The notes beneath the pieces are model-generated. The model was not told the DNA's origin. It did no database searches and was given only the letters and a program-made list of their open reading frames with translations. Below, piece by piece: positions 27,636 to 35,690 of a stretch of DNA of 64,000 bases (positions are counted from its first letter, which is position 1; each line of letters begins with the position of its first letter). Source of the stretch: Lacticaseibacillus suibinensis (GTDB lineage Bacteria > Bacillota > Bacilli > Lactobacillales > Lactobacillaceae); the NCBI RefSeq assembly GCF_003946175.1, contig NZ_RHOK01000001.1, forward strand, positions 144,276 through 208,275, given 5' to 3'. Made by a program: the position numbers and the translations under genes.

Positions 27636-27680
27636 AACAAATCCTCCCTGTAATCGGTAATGGAACCCTTTACAAAGAAT

Positions 27681-27709
27681 AATATAGGTCGCGAAGCGCT
27701 TACAGTCAA
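27681..27709 (-). promoter_or_regulatory. PTS operon promoter with cre-like site
   Basis: On the minus strand TTGACT and TATATT are separated by 17 bases. The spacer holds TGTAAGCGCTTCGC, whose AAGCGCTT core is that of a CcpA cre site, so glucose repression is likely. Confidence 0.75.
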
Positions 27710-27722
27710 TACCCTTTTTAGA

Positions 27723-27732
27723 TGTTATAACA
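27723..27732. promoter_or_regulatory. Candidate GntR operator
   Basis: TGTTATAACA, a perfect 10-base palindrome 13 bases upstream of the PTS promoter -35 and just after the regulator stop codon. Confidence 0.45.
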
Positions 27733-27750
27733 AATAATGGTAAAAAAAGA

Positions 27751-28437
27751 TTAAGCGAGCGTTTGCTCGAGCTGATACCTAGCGGTGACGATGTCGATGT
27801 GGGCGTATTCAAACATCCGGCCTTCACTGAGATATGTCTGTTGTTTGACGCGCAAAAGCGGGGTTTCGGCCGCCACGTTCAACTGCTCTGCCTCTGCCTG
27901 ACTGGCCTCAATCACCGTGTATTGGCGCTTTGCTGATTCAGGACTCAAATCCAAATCGTTGCTGATGAAGTCATAGAGCGAATCTTTGATGACATCGAGG
28001 CGCATCCCTTGAATCAACTTAATGGGCATCCAAATATGGTTAAACGCCACCGGCTGGCCGGCCTGCGAAAAGCGGCGCTTGATCTCATAGACAAAATCGT
28101 AATCGTTCACATTAAGGAGCGGCTTCAAAAAGCTGGGCGCCTTAACCACTGCGAAATCCACGGCTTCGATGGTGACCGTATCAAGTGGAATCAAATCAAG
28201 TGGCAACGGGCCCTCGTCCGGCAACTCATTGTTTTTAACAAAAGTCCCCGCCCCTTGAATCTTATAAATCAGTCCATCTGTCTGCAGTTCATCGAGCGCC
28301 CGCCGAATGGTGATGCGGCTGGCGTTATAGGCTTTACCCAGGACCGTTTCCTGAGGTAGTTGGTCGCCCACTTCGTAATCGTGATCCATGATTTTCTGGC
28401 GCAAGGCGTCAGCAATCAGTTCATACTTTGTTTTCAT
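27751..28437 (-). CDS. GntR-family regulator with UTRA domain
   Basis: A 228-residue regulator. The N-terminal winged helix spans residues about 5-68 (LPQETVLGKAYNASRITIRR, ALDELQTDGLIYKIQGAGTF). The C-terminal UTRA ligand-binding domain runs from about residue 90 (FVYEIKRRFSQAGQPVAFNH). It lies just upstream of the PTS operon on the same strand and probably represses it until the phosphorylated sugar binds. Confidence 0.9.
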   Translation of the reverse strand: MKTKYELIADALRQKIMDHDYEVGDQLPQETVLGKAYNASRITIRRALDELQTDGLIYKIQGAGTFVKNNELPDEGPLPLDLIPLDTVTIEAVDFAVVKAPSFLKPLLNVNDYDFVYEIKRRFSQAGQPVAFNHIWMPIKLIQGMRLDVIKDSLYDFISNDLDLSPESAKRQYTVIEASQAEAEQLNVAAETPLLRVKQQTYLSEGRMFEYAHIDIVTARYQLEQTLA

Positions 28438-28692
28438 GACCGGTTCGGCCTTTCCTGTATTGTTTTCTTCTTGTGTGATGTTAAATAACCTTCATTTACT
28501 GTTTGGCAGACCTTGCTCAGTCCGCTTCAACGCCAACGTCGGCTTATTGAAAGCCCTATCGGCGGTACATACCAGATTATAGGCTAGCGGCTGACGAGTG
28601 ACAACATCAGGAACTGCCGATGCTCACCTTGGCGCAACACTCCGAGTGCGTTCATGGCACTTCGCTTATGGTTAATGATTGCTGGGGCCACC

Positions 28693-28720
28693 TTGTGAAT
28701 TTTCGCCAGGATGCTATCAT
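28693..28720 (+). promoter_or_regulatory. Promoter of the 37-codon gene
   Basis: TTGTGA and TATCAT with a 16-base spacer, 24 bases upstream of the ATG. Confidence 0.5.
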
Positions 28721-28744
28721 GTCACTATAGAAAAGAGGGATATC

Positions 28745-28858
28745 ATGGCCAAATATACCGTAGAACTCAGTGAAGCGGACTATCAAATGATTAAAGACTG
28801 CCATTCCAAGAACCCTTCTATCATGAAGGCAATGGAAGAAGCCAAGGAAAGCAAGTAA
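28745..28858 (+). CDS. 37-residue hypothetical protein
   Basis: Translates as MAKYTVELSEADYQMIKDCH and 17 more residues. Hydrophilic, predicted helical, no membrane part. AGAGGGA precedes the ATG, and a promoter and terminator flank it, which makes it a likely real single gene despite its size. Family unknown. Confidence 0.6.
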   Translation: MAKYTVELSEADYQMIKDCHSKNPSIMKAMEEAKESK

Positions 28859-28876
28859 CGCCAGCGCGCTTTCACC

Positions 28877-28920
28877 AGCAGGTCCGATTTCCCCACTTAG
28901 GGCAACCGGGCCTGCTTTTG
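28877..28920 (+). terminator. Rho-independent terminator
   Basis: AGCAGGTCCG pairs with CGGGCCTGCT (one G-T pair) and is followed by TTTTG. Confidence 0.7.
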
Positions 28921-29017
28921 ATTTGCCAGCTCGATAAAACACTTTTCACTTTTAGGAATTTATAGTATTATTACAGCGTTAACATTATACAAAAATATAT
29001 TTCCCGCAAAAAATAAT

Positions 29018-29130
29018 GGCCGGCCGGTCACACTTAGAATAGCTAAACCTTGGAGTTGCATATTCGCAACACCCAAGGAGTAACGTCAAGTTGCGTTTAG
29101 CGTCTCTCTTGTGACTGGTTGGCCTTTTCT
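29018..29130 (+). ncRNA. Structured leader or small RNA upstream of the adhesin gene
   Basis: Four nested pairings fit one fold. An outer 15-bp stem joins 29018-29032 to 29110-29124 (three G-U pairs). GCTAAAC (29042-29048) pairs with GTTTAGC (29095-29101). CCTTGG (29048-29053) pairs with CCAAGG (29073-29078). GTTGC (29055-29059) pairs with GCAAC (29066-29070). The outer stem is followed directly by TTTTCT, like a terminator. It is either a small RNA or a cis-acting leader controlling the surface protein gene 105 bases downstream. I could not assign it to a known family. Confidence 0.55.
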
Positions 29131-29235
29131 GCGCTCAAAAATCACAAGGAGTTAATCGCTGTCCTCATCGTGATCTAACCGCTTTGTGTTTAACCGATGC
29201 CTGTCATTACCATTTTTCTAACTATGGAGGTAATC

Positions 29236-31560
29236 ATGAAAAAACACCCGCTCATTACCACCGCAGCTGCCGCTGCCTTGTTGACCTTCTCTGCTCAAAC
29301 TACGGTAACCCACGCCACGACGAGCGAGGAGCCTACAGTCACCCCTGCCACTGAAACGGCCGACCAACCGGCGAAGGCCACCGACAAACAAGCCACTGAG
29401 GCGATGGCCACCGATAAACCCACCTCTCAAACCGAATATGACGAAAACGTCGCCGCTGGAGTGGCAGATGTCACCGCCGCCGAAGCTGCTGCCGAGCCGG
29501 CAGTTGATGCCGCCAGCGCCGCCCAGAACGCGGAAAACGACGCCGAGACAACTAAAGCCAACGCTGATCAAGCGGTGACTGACACCAACGCAGATCTAAG
29601 CCAGGCCCAGACTGACAAGACCCAAGCCGATAACGATGCCCAAAACGCGCAAGAGCAGCTCAATCAACTGCCGCCAGCCGCTGATGACGCTGCAGTCACC
29701 GCGGCCCAGCAAGCTGTTTCTGATGCGCAGACTGATCAAGCCAAAGCGCAACGTGTTGTTGACGACGCGCAAACCACTGCGAACGAGGCTGAACAAACAG
29801 TTTCTGCAGCCGAGGCTGAGGTTAAGAACGCCCAGGCAGCCGCTGATAACGTCACTTCTGAGGATGCTGGTGTTCAAAGCGCGCAGAAAGCGGTCGACGA
29901 CGATGCCACTGAAATCTCTGACCTGACTGCGAAAGAAGCAACCGACCAACAGACAGTCGCTTCCGCTTCCACAGCGAAAGATAAAGCTGATGATAATGTA
30001 ACTGCTGCTGAAACTGCCCTCTCGAATGCTGAAAAAGGCAGTCAAACGGTCACTGACACAGTTTCCTACAGTCAAAAAGACTGGCCTGATTCCACCCTAC
30101 CTAGTGGTGTGGTCACCGAGACCATCACCGAGGAAAGTAACTACACCCCCGATTGGGATGCGATTGGAAATTACTTTGTCGAGTACCTAAATGAGTTGCG
30201 CGAGAATAATGGGCTTGCCGCCGTTGGGCTAAACAGCGAAACAACTGCTTACGCAAAGACACGCGTTGCAGCCCAGCCCAAAGACTGGTTGAGTCACGAC
30301 GGCGCGGATAGCATGCGATCAGAAAATTTGGACATGTCGCTCATCAGATGGGGAGAAGGCCCGAAGTCCGACAAAGAATATGCCTATGCGGTCCTCATGG
30401 AGTGGTTTGACGAGCAGTACAACGTGTATGATAAGAACTCTGGTGCTGATCACTACGGTCACCGCTTCAACCTAGTTGATCCACTTCTTGTATCAATCGG
30501 CTTCTGGGGCGACGATAACGCCGTTGCTATGGATGGCGATTCAAAACCGGTCGAGGACTTTCCGAGTTATCATGATTCCATCGTGGCATATGGCGAGTAC
30601 CTAGACCTGATGGAGGACACCGCCTACCTTCAGTCCCTCAAGGGCATTCAGCTTCGCACGTTCGTCTATACCAAGACCGCCCCTGCTGATGCCTCCAAAG
30701 TGAATGCGGCTAAAGCTGCTTTAGCCAAAGACCAGGACGCAGCCAAAACTGCAGCAACCAATCTAGCCAACGCGAAAGCCACACTAGCGGAAACGCAATC
30801 CGCGCTCGCTGCTGCTCAAGCTAAGACCGCCGACCTCACCGCCGCACTGTCCGCAGCCAAATCCTCTGCCGCGGCATCACTTGCCGACAAACGAGCGGAA
30901 GCCGACGCAGCGCGTGCAGCCGCTGAGGCCAAACTGACTGAAGCCCAAGGTACACAGACCTCCGCGCAAAACGCTCTCGACACCGCAAAGGCCGACCTGG
31001 CGACCGAGACCGATAAGTTAACAGAAGCGCAAAAGACGCTTGAAACCCTCGATGCCAATGCCACCAAACGCACAGAGCTTGCCGGTCAGATTGCGGACGC
31101 CCAGGCCAAGGCTGAGGCAGCCCAAAAGACGATTGACCAGCTCACTGCTTCACTGCATGACCTAGAAGCTGCTGCTGCCGGCGCCGAAACGGCCTTGACC
31201 ACTGCCAAGACCGCACTCGCCAAGGCAAATGCCGAACTGGCCGTGGCTGAAGTACCCGTCAACGACGCCAAGGCCCTGCTCAAACGGATCAAGGCCAACA
31301 AATACGTGGCCCCGATTGTGAAAAAGCCTGTTACTGCGACGCCTAAAAAGAGCGGCCAAAAATTAATCGTCAAGCTGACTGCTGATAGCAGCAAATCTGG
31401 CAAGGTAACCGCGATTACGAACGCCGCCGTGACAACCGCCACTGGAACCGCCACCCTCCCGCAAACCGGCGACGAAGCTAACAGCATGCTGGTCGGCCTC
31501 GGTGTGGCCATGCTTGCCCTGCTCGGATTCGGTGTTGCCGGCGATCGGCGCCGCAACTAA
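29236..31560 (+). CDS. LPXTG-anchored CAP-domain surface protein
   Basis: A 774-residue cell-wall protein. Signal peptide at residues 1-27 (ending VTHA), Ala/Asp/Lys-rich coiled coil at about 40-280, a CAP/SCP domain at about 310-470 (FVEYLNELRENNGL, SENLDMSL, HYGHRFNLV), a second coiled coil at about 480-690, then LPQTG at 741 with a hydrophobic anchor and RRRN tail. Sortase would link it to peptidoglycan. CAP-domain proteins of lactobacilli are linked to adhesion and cell-surface interactions; the exact role is unknown. The ATG at 29236 has GGAGG upstream. Single gene behind a long structured leader. Confidence 0.85.
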   Translation: MKKHPLITTAAAAALLTFSAQTTVTHATTSEEPTVTPATETADQPAKATDKQATEAMATDKPTSQTEYDENVAAGVADVTAAEAAAEPAVDAASAAQNAENDAETTKANADQAVTDTNADLSQAQTDKTQADNDAQNAQEQLNQLPPAADDAAVTAAQQAVSDAQTDQAKAQRVVDDAQTTANEAEQTVSAAEAEVKNAQAAADNVTSEDAGVQSAQKAVDDDATEISDLTAKEATDQQTVASASTAKDKADDNVTAAETALSNAEKGSQTVTDTVSYSQKDWPDSTLPSGVVTETITEESNYTPDWDAIGNYFVEYLNELRENNGLAAVGLNSETTAYAKTRVAAQPKDWLSHDGADSMRSENLDMSLIRWGEGPKSDKEYAYAVLMEWFDEQYNVYDKNSGADHYGHRFNLVDPLLVSIGFWGDDNAVAMDGDSKPVEDFPSYHDSIVAYGEYLDLMEDTAYLQSLKGIQLRTFVYTKTAPADASKVNAAKAALAKDQDAAKTAATNLANAKATLAETQSALAAAQAKTADLTAALSAAKSSAAASLADKRAEADAARAAAEAKLTEAQGTQTSAQNALDTAKADLATETDKLTEAQKTLETLDANATKRTELAGQIADAQAKAEAAQKTIDQLTASLHDLEAAAAGAETALTTAKTALAKANAELAVAEVPVNDAKALLKRIKANKYVAPIVKKPVTATPKKSGQKLIVKLTADSSKSGKVTAITNAAVTTATGTATLPQTGDEANSMLVGLGVAMLALLGFGVAGDRRRN

Positions 31561-31651
31561 TTCTAGTTTGCAGTTTATGCCAGATAAACAGGTTTACCAT
31601 AGCCATTAACAGAGGCCATCAGCACTAGCAACTTGAGGCCACGGGAAACTA

Positions 31652-31700
31652 AACACCCCGTACCCAGCGCCTACAATCAGGCGACTAGGTACGGGGTGTT
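31652..31700 (+). terminator. Long hairpin after the adhesin gene
   Basis: AACACCCCGTACC and GGTACGGGGTGTT, a perfect 13-bp stem with an inner GCGCCT/AGGCG pairing. No clear T run follows on either strand, so it may act as an mRNA 3' stabiliser as much as a terminator. Confidence 0.5.
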
Positions 31701-31942
31701 CGCGTTATAGCGAGCGAACATCGTTACTTACCTTTGGTGTCCTCGCTGTTCATATTCAAAATACTCATAAACGCTTCTTATCTCACCCCGTTTTTGATTC
31801 TGATTATGTGTGTTTCTTTCTATTATATACATTGTTTAAATTGCCGCTATCAGCACCGAAATGTTGATGTTCATTTAATTTGATTGATGTACATTTATAT
31901 CCACGCCAATTCGCGTTGGCAAATCGTAGGCAAGCATTAAAA

Positions 31943-31976
31943 AATAGCCCCACCCGCCGAAGCGAGTGAGGTTATT
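31943..31976 (-). terminator. Prophage left-end terminator 3
   Basis: On the minus strand AACCTCACTCGC-TTCG-GCGGGTGGGGCT and a T run. Closely related in sequence to the terminator at 32142. Between 31701 and this hairpin there is only AT-rich DNA without a gene. Confidence 0.7.
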
Positions 31977-32044
31977 AACGCCGTTTTAGCAACGTTTATA
32001 CGTCATTTTCACAGTTTTACATCTTCTTGCCATTTTTGTAAAAC

Positions 32045-32073
32045 AAAAAGCTTCACTCCCGAAGGAGTTAGGC
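32045..32073 (-). terminator. Prophage left-end terminator 2
   Basis: On the minus strand ACTCC-TTCG-GGAGT extended to GC pairs, followed by TTTTTG. A weaker member of the same tandem set. Confidence 0.55.
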
Positions 32074-32141
32074 AAAAATTACGTGCGCCGGTGCATGTAA
32101 AGACTTTGCCTTTTAGCAAACGTTTTGTCAACTTTCAGAAC

Positions 32142-32173
32142 AAAAAAAGCCCCACCCCCGAAGGAGCGAGGCT
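32142..32173 (-). terminator. Prophage left-end terminator 1 (endolysin)
   Basis: On the minus strand an 11-bp G-U-containing stem capped by TTCG, then seven T. It lies just downstream of the endolysin stop and ends the late operon. Another 10-bp hairpin (AAAGGGGTCG/CGACCCCTTT, 32180-32203) lies between it and the gene. Confidence 0.85.
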
Positions 32174-32208
32174 AATTCCAAAGGGGTCGAAATCGACCCC
32201 TTTAAATA

Positions 32209-33096
32209 TCAGAAAGGAAGTGTGCCTGCATTGGCGCAGCGCTGCATGTACATGACAAGCAGTGACTGTGCGCTAATCTTCCCATCGACTGGCGTGCCAG
32301 CTTTGCGCTGCATCGCCTTGATGGTGTCCGGGCCGAGAATGCCGTCCGCCTTGACGCCCAGTGCGCGCTGGATCGCCGCGATGAGCAGACTGCCCACCGG
32401 TTTGCCGACAAACTCCCAGCCACCAGTCAAGCCGGCGTTGTGCCAGTTGTACTGACTGGACACGATGCCATCCACGGTGGTGCCATACAGGCGCTGGAGT
32501 GCCCGGGTGAGCTGTGGCCCCCAGTAGCCGTCAACGGTCAGCTTTGCGGCCGATGCGCTGATTGCGCCAGCACTTTCAACCACGCTCGAAGCTGATGCAG
32601 ATGAACCAGCATAACGGGGCCGCGCATAGCCACGGATCACACCGTTACCCACGCTGATTTGACGGCGCGCTACGGTCCCCGGAATGCTCTTGTTGCCCTC
32701 GATAGTGGTGATTGTGCGGCCTGATACGCTCTCGACGAAGCCGATGTGGTCAGCGAAGCCGTCGTTTGGCTGGCTGGTGTCGTCCCAGTTGTAGACGATG
32801 ATGTCGCCAGGCTTCGGTGTGATGGTACCGTCCTCGATCCAGATACCAAGCTTGGAGAACAAGGCTACATGACGCTGTACTCCGCACTCGGTGTTAGTGA
32901 GCGCCGTAGCGCCCAGCTTAATCATAACGAAGCTGACGAAGGTGTCACACCAGTTATCGGTGTAGCGTACTTTGTATCCCAGTGCCAGCGGCTTGTGCGC
33001 GTTGTACGTGTCCACAATGTTATGATGGCCAGCCGAGCCAACTCTAATGCCGAGATACTTGCGGGCCTCAGTCAGAACCTGATTTGCTGATGTCAT
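32209..33096 (-). CDS. Phage endolysin, CHAP domain plus peptidoglycan-binding domains
   Basis: A 295-residue lysin. Residues about 1-165 are a CHAP amidase/peptidase with Cys50 (DNWCDTFV) and His117 (GFADHIGFV). Residues about 188-295 carry two peptidoglycan-binding-like repeats (VDGYWGPQLTRALQRLYG; VKADGILGPDTIKAMQRKAG). It has no signal peptide, so release depends on the holin encoded just upstream. Last gene of the late operon. Confidence 0.9.
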   Translation of the reverse strand: MTSANQVLTEARKYLGIRVGSAGHHNIVDTYNAHKPLALGYKVRYTDNWCDTFVSFVMIKLGATALTNTECGVQRHVALFSKLGIWIEDGTITPKPGDIIVYNWDDTSQPNDGFADHIGFVESVSGRTITTIEGNKSIPGTVARRQISVGNGVIRGYARPRYAGSSASASSVVESAGAISASAAKLTVDGYWGPQLTRALQRLYGTTVDGIVSSQYNWHNAGLTGGWEFVGKPVGSLLIAAIQRALGVKADGILGPDTIKAMQRKAGTPVDGKISAQSLLVMYMQRCANAGTLPF

Positions 33097-33365
33097 TACT
33101 TTGCCTCCGTTTTCTTGGCGAGATCATACAGGCCTGATGCCGATAGACCAGACAGCAAACCCGCCATCAGATACGGGCCAATCTGGTCTACGTGGCCAAA
33201 GGTCAGCGCCCACAGGCCGGCTAACACGATGCCGATAAGCAGGCTCACCAGCGTATTCTTCTTCGCGTCTAGCCCCGTTGCCGTCTTGATTGCCTGTACA
33301 AGGGCCGCCGTGATGGGCGCCAGCACGACCGCGATAACGGTTAGTTGCAACAATTCATTTTCCAT
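33096..33365 (-). CDS. Phage holin
   Basis: An 89-residue protein with two or three hydrophobic segments (about 8-25, 42-58 and 64-80) and a charged tail ending KKTEAK. It sits directly upstream of the endolysin, sharing one base, which is the usual holin place. ATG at 33365 behind AGAGGT. Confidence 0.75.
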   Translation of the reverse strand: MENELLQLTVIAVVLAPITAALVQAIKTATGLDAKKNTLVSLLIGIVLAGLWALTFGHVDQIGPYLMAGLLSGLSASGLYDLAKKTEAK

Positions 33366-33510
33366 TTTTAGATACCTCTTTCTTTTTGCGTTGAGCTGCG
33401 CTTGGCTTCTTGCGCCAGTGGTAAGTGATGTATGCCACCGCAATTGGAGCCACCGCTTTGACAAAGTCCGTCACGTCTTTGATTAGTTGATGCCAGTCAG
33501 TCCACGTCAT
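33355..33510 (-). CDS. Small phage membrane protein
   Basis: A 51-residue protein: MTWTDWHQLIKDVTD, one hydrophobic segment (AVAPIAVAYITYHW), then a strongly basic tail (RKKPSAAQRKKKEVSK). AGGAGTGACGCGG precedes the ATG. It overlaps genes on both sides by 11-14 bases. Short proteins of this shape are common in lysis cassettes and may be a second holin or holin modulator. Confidence 0.6.
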   Translation of the reverse strand: MTWTDWHQLIKDVTDFVKAVAPIAVAYITYHWRKKPSAAQRKKKEVSKNGK

Positions 33511-33889
33511 CCGCGTCACTCCTGACTGCGAGGGTGATGATCAGTGCGAGTATTGCCGCATCCTGCACCCATGGCATGAAACCACCGTTGTGCGTGACGT
33601 GCAGAAACTGATAGACGGCCAATGTGCCCATTAAAAAAGCCGCCAGCGCGAGCGTAGCGGCATCCCATTCTTCGTGGTGTGATTTGCTCACCACCCATAA
33701 CAACATCACAATGCCAACAACTACGAAAGCATAGTCGAAACCATGATCGTTCGCGATGTCCCGCACGTATGGCGGCCAGACGAACGGCTGTGGCACCAGA
33801 GCCATATTGACACCGATACCAATCAAGGCAAGCGCGATGATATCGTGTAGCGGGTGCTCTTTTAACCCCGTCCAAATTCGTGCTAACAT
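33497..33889 (-). CDS. Phage membrane protein of the lysis region
   Basis: A 130-residue protein with about four predicted membrane segments, no family recognised. It lies between the tail fibre genes and the holin. A holin-like or membrane-modifying role is possible by position only. Confidence 0.55.
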   Translation of the reverse strand: MLARIWTGLKEHPLHDIIALALIGIGVNMALVPQPFVWPPYVRDIANDHGFDYAFVVVGIVMLLWVVSKSHHEEWDAATLALAAFLMGTLAVYQFLHVTHNGGFMPWVQDAAILALIITLAVRSDADDVD

Positions 33890-33929
33890 TTTTCCTCACC
33901 TCTTTTCCGATTAGATTAATAATCCGACG

Positions 33930-34049
33930 CTATGCCTGTGTCAGTGCGTCAGCCTCGGCTTGAGTGATGTAGCCCACGGACACGAAGAGCGGCAAGTCGG
34001 CCGCCGTGTATAGTCCCATCGCGTAGTACGTCTTGATTGCATCAGCCAT
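33930..34049 (-). CDS. XkdX-family small phage protein
   Basis: A 39-residue protein, MADAIKTYYAMGLYTAADLP and then LFVSVGYITQAEADALTQA. The pattern of a short aromatic helix, MGLYT, and G(W/Y)IT fits the XkdX family, found after tail fibre genes in many Gram-positive phages. It starts one base before the DUF2977 stop region. Confidence 0.7.
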   Translation of the reverse strand: MADAIKTYYAMGLYTAADLPLFVSVGYITQAEADALTQA

Positions 34050-34050
34050 G

Positions 34051-34410
34051 TTATTCTGCCCCCTTAGTGGTTTCAGCCGCCGTGATAGTTGCTAACTGCT
34101 TCATGATAGCGGCGTTAGCGGCCGCGTTCTGCGCCGTCTGCTTGAGCAGGGTGGCGTTGATTTGGTCTTGTGCGCTTGGCTGCGGCGCCACCGGTTCTGG
34201 TTCAGCCGGTGCCACATAGTCAGCATCGACCGTCACCGTGCCGCCAGCCAGTTTGCTGTGGCCAATCACGATTTTGGCCGATTCTTCGTCTGCTAGGTCG
34301 TAGATGGTGAAGCCGTCCGCTGTGGTATCGCCAGCCTTACGCTGGGTTGGGTTTGCCCAGCCGTGGGCGATGATCTCGCCGGACTGGTCAATCTTGAGCT
34401 TAATAAGCAT
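34051..34410 (-). CDS. DUF2977-like phage protein
   Basis: A 119-residue protein with a short N-terminal beta domain (MLIKLKIDQSGEIIAHGWA) and a C-terminal QDQINATLLKQTAQNAA helix, the layout of DUF2977 proteins that accompany tail fibres in lactobacillus phages. Function unknown. Confidence 0.6.
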   Translation of the reverse strand: MLIKLKIDQSGEIIAHGWANPTQRKAGDTTADGFTIYDLADEESAKIVIGHSKLAGGTVTVDADYVAPAEPEPVAPQPSAQDQINATLLKQTAQNAAANAAIMKQLATITAAETTKGAE

Positions 34411-34425
34411 GTGTGTACCTCCTGT

Positions 34426-34857
34426 TTATTCAGGCATGTCGTCGTTAGTGGCATAAGCGCCGCCGATTGTTAGGTAGCCACCAGAGTCGATTGCTGCTGG
34501 TGTGTGCAGTCCCTGGCTGTCGATTGTCGCGATGCCCAGAGATGTCTGGACATAGGCTTTACCGTCTTCCGGTTTGAAGCCATCGTTAATCTGGCCAATC
34601 ACTTCTTTGGCCGCAAAGGACCTCGCCACGGAGAAAAGACCGTTGATCGTGACGAGTGAGCCGTGCCGCGAGAAGTTGACAAACCCGTTGTTGAAGATTG
34701 AGCCGTTGGTGACCCCTTTGGACCACAGCAGTTTGCTTGTGGCTGCCAGACTGTTGGTCGCGTTGACTGCTGCGGCGACCGAGTCGAAGTTAGCGCCAAT
34801 CGCGGTGCCACCGTTTGCCATGCCGTTTTCAATTTTGATTAGTTCTAAATCTGCCAT
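34426..34857 (-). CDS. Phage tail tip / fibre protein
   Basis: A 143-residue protein rich in Gly, Ser and Asn, probably a beta-structured receptor-binding or fibre-tip part. Placed by position between the baseplate protein and the DUF2977 gene; no family recognised. Confidence 0.5.
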   Translation of the reverse strand: MADLELIKIENGMANGGTAIGANFDSVAAAVNATNSLAATSKLLWSKGVTNGSIFNNGFVNFSRHGSLVTINGLFSVARSFAAKEVIGQINDGFKPEDGKAYVQTSLGIATIDSQGLHTPAAIDSGGYLTIGGAYATNDDMPE

Positions 34858-34874
34858 CTATATCATCCTTTCCG

Positions 34875-35681
34875 CTACGCGTCAGCGACGAAGCGTAGTG
34901 TCTTGTACCCGGCGGTCAACGTCCAGCTGCTGCCATTAGCCATTGCTTTCAGTGTGCCAGTTGCCACCACATCCTTGTACGTGACGGGCAGCGCTACTTG
35001 AGCGGTGTTGTTGTCAGTCCACGTGACATCGATTGCTGACACGTCCTGCGGCTCACTGCCGCCCAGTCCATACGGGCCGGTGCCTAGGCCGTCTGGCTCA
35101 GTGCCCAGCGCATACTCATAGTATGAGACGCTGATTGGCACCTGACGGCCAAGGTTAACAGGAATCGTTGCGGTAGTACTCGTGTTGGCCACGTATGGTG
35201 CGATGGCGGCCTCAATAGCGCGGATATGCTCACCCACGGTGTCGTAGTCCTTACTGTAGATGTCACTGTGCCTGGCATCGAATACCTCAGGGCCGTAGCC
35301 TTCGCCAGTCTTCGCAGCCTTGTCGGTCATGTCCTTCAGCGTGGCTGTGACATTGGCCTCGGTTGTGGTTTGGCGTTGCTCGACATCGCTAGTCCGCTTT
35401 TCGGTATCATCCTGTCGCTTTTGTACTGTCTTGAAATCAGCAGCAAGCGCATTGAATTTGACACTAATCCAGTCAACGAAAAGGCCAAGCGCTTCACGTA
35501 CATCCACGCCCCATTGTTTGGTGCGTATCCAGCCGCTTAGCGTATTGGCCTTAGGGTCCTCATCGCCTGTGTCAATGTCCTTTTTGATCTCATTTTGATT
35601 CGGAATGTGGGTCGGATCACGGTATTGGCTAAGTCCGTCCTCACCATCCGGAGTTGTATCGAAAAAATCTTTGTCTGCCAT
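34875..35681 (-). CDS. Phage baseplate/fibre protein
   Basis: A 268-residue protein with an N-terminal part typical of baseplate upper-type proteins, a coiled coil at about 85-130 (TVQKRQDDTEKRTSDVEQRQ) and a beta-rich C-terminus. Likely trimeric and part of the adhesion device. It follows the tail-associated lysin by 9 bases. Confidence 0.5.
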   Translation of the reverse strand: MADKDFFDTTPDGEDGLSQYRDPTHIPNQNEIKKDIDTGDEDPKANTLSGWIRTKQWGVDVREALGLFVDWISVKFNALAADFKTVQKRQDDTEKRTSDVEQRQTTTEANVTATLKDMTDKAAKTGEGYGPEVFDARHSDIYSKDYDTVGEHIRAIEAAIAPYVANTSTTATIPVNLGRQVPISVSYYEYALGTEPDGLGTGPYGLGGSEPQDVSAIDVTWTDNNTAQVALPVTYKDVVATGTLKAMANGSSWTLTAGYKTLRFVADA

Positions 35682-35690
35682 TTACTCACC

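Noticed and set aside
30816..31556. Long antisense frames opposite the adhesin and tape measure genes
   Set aside because: They mirror the Ala-rich repetitive coding strand and have no ribosome sites; they are shadows.
31561..32140. Left attachment site of the prophage
   Set aside because: The matching right end and integrase lie outside the window, so no repeat can be identified.
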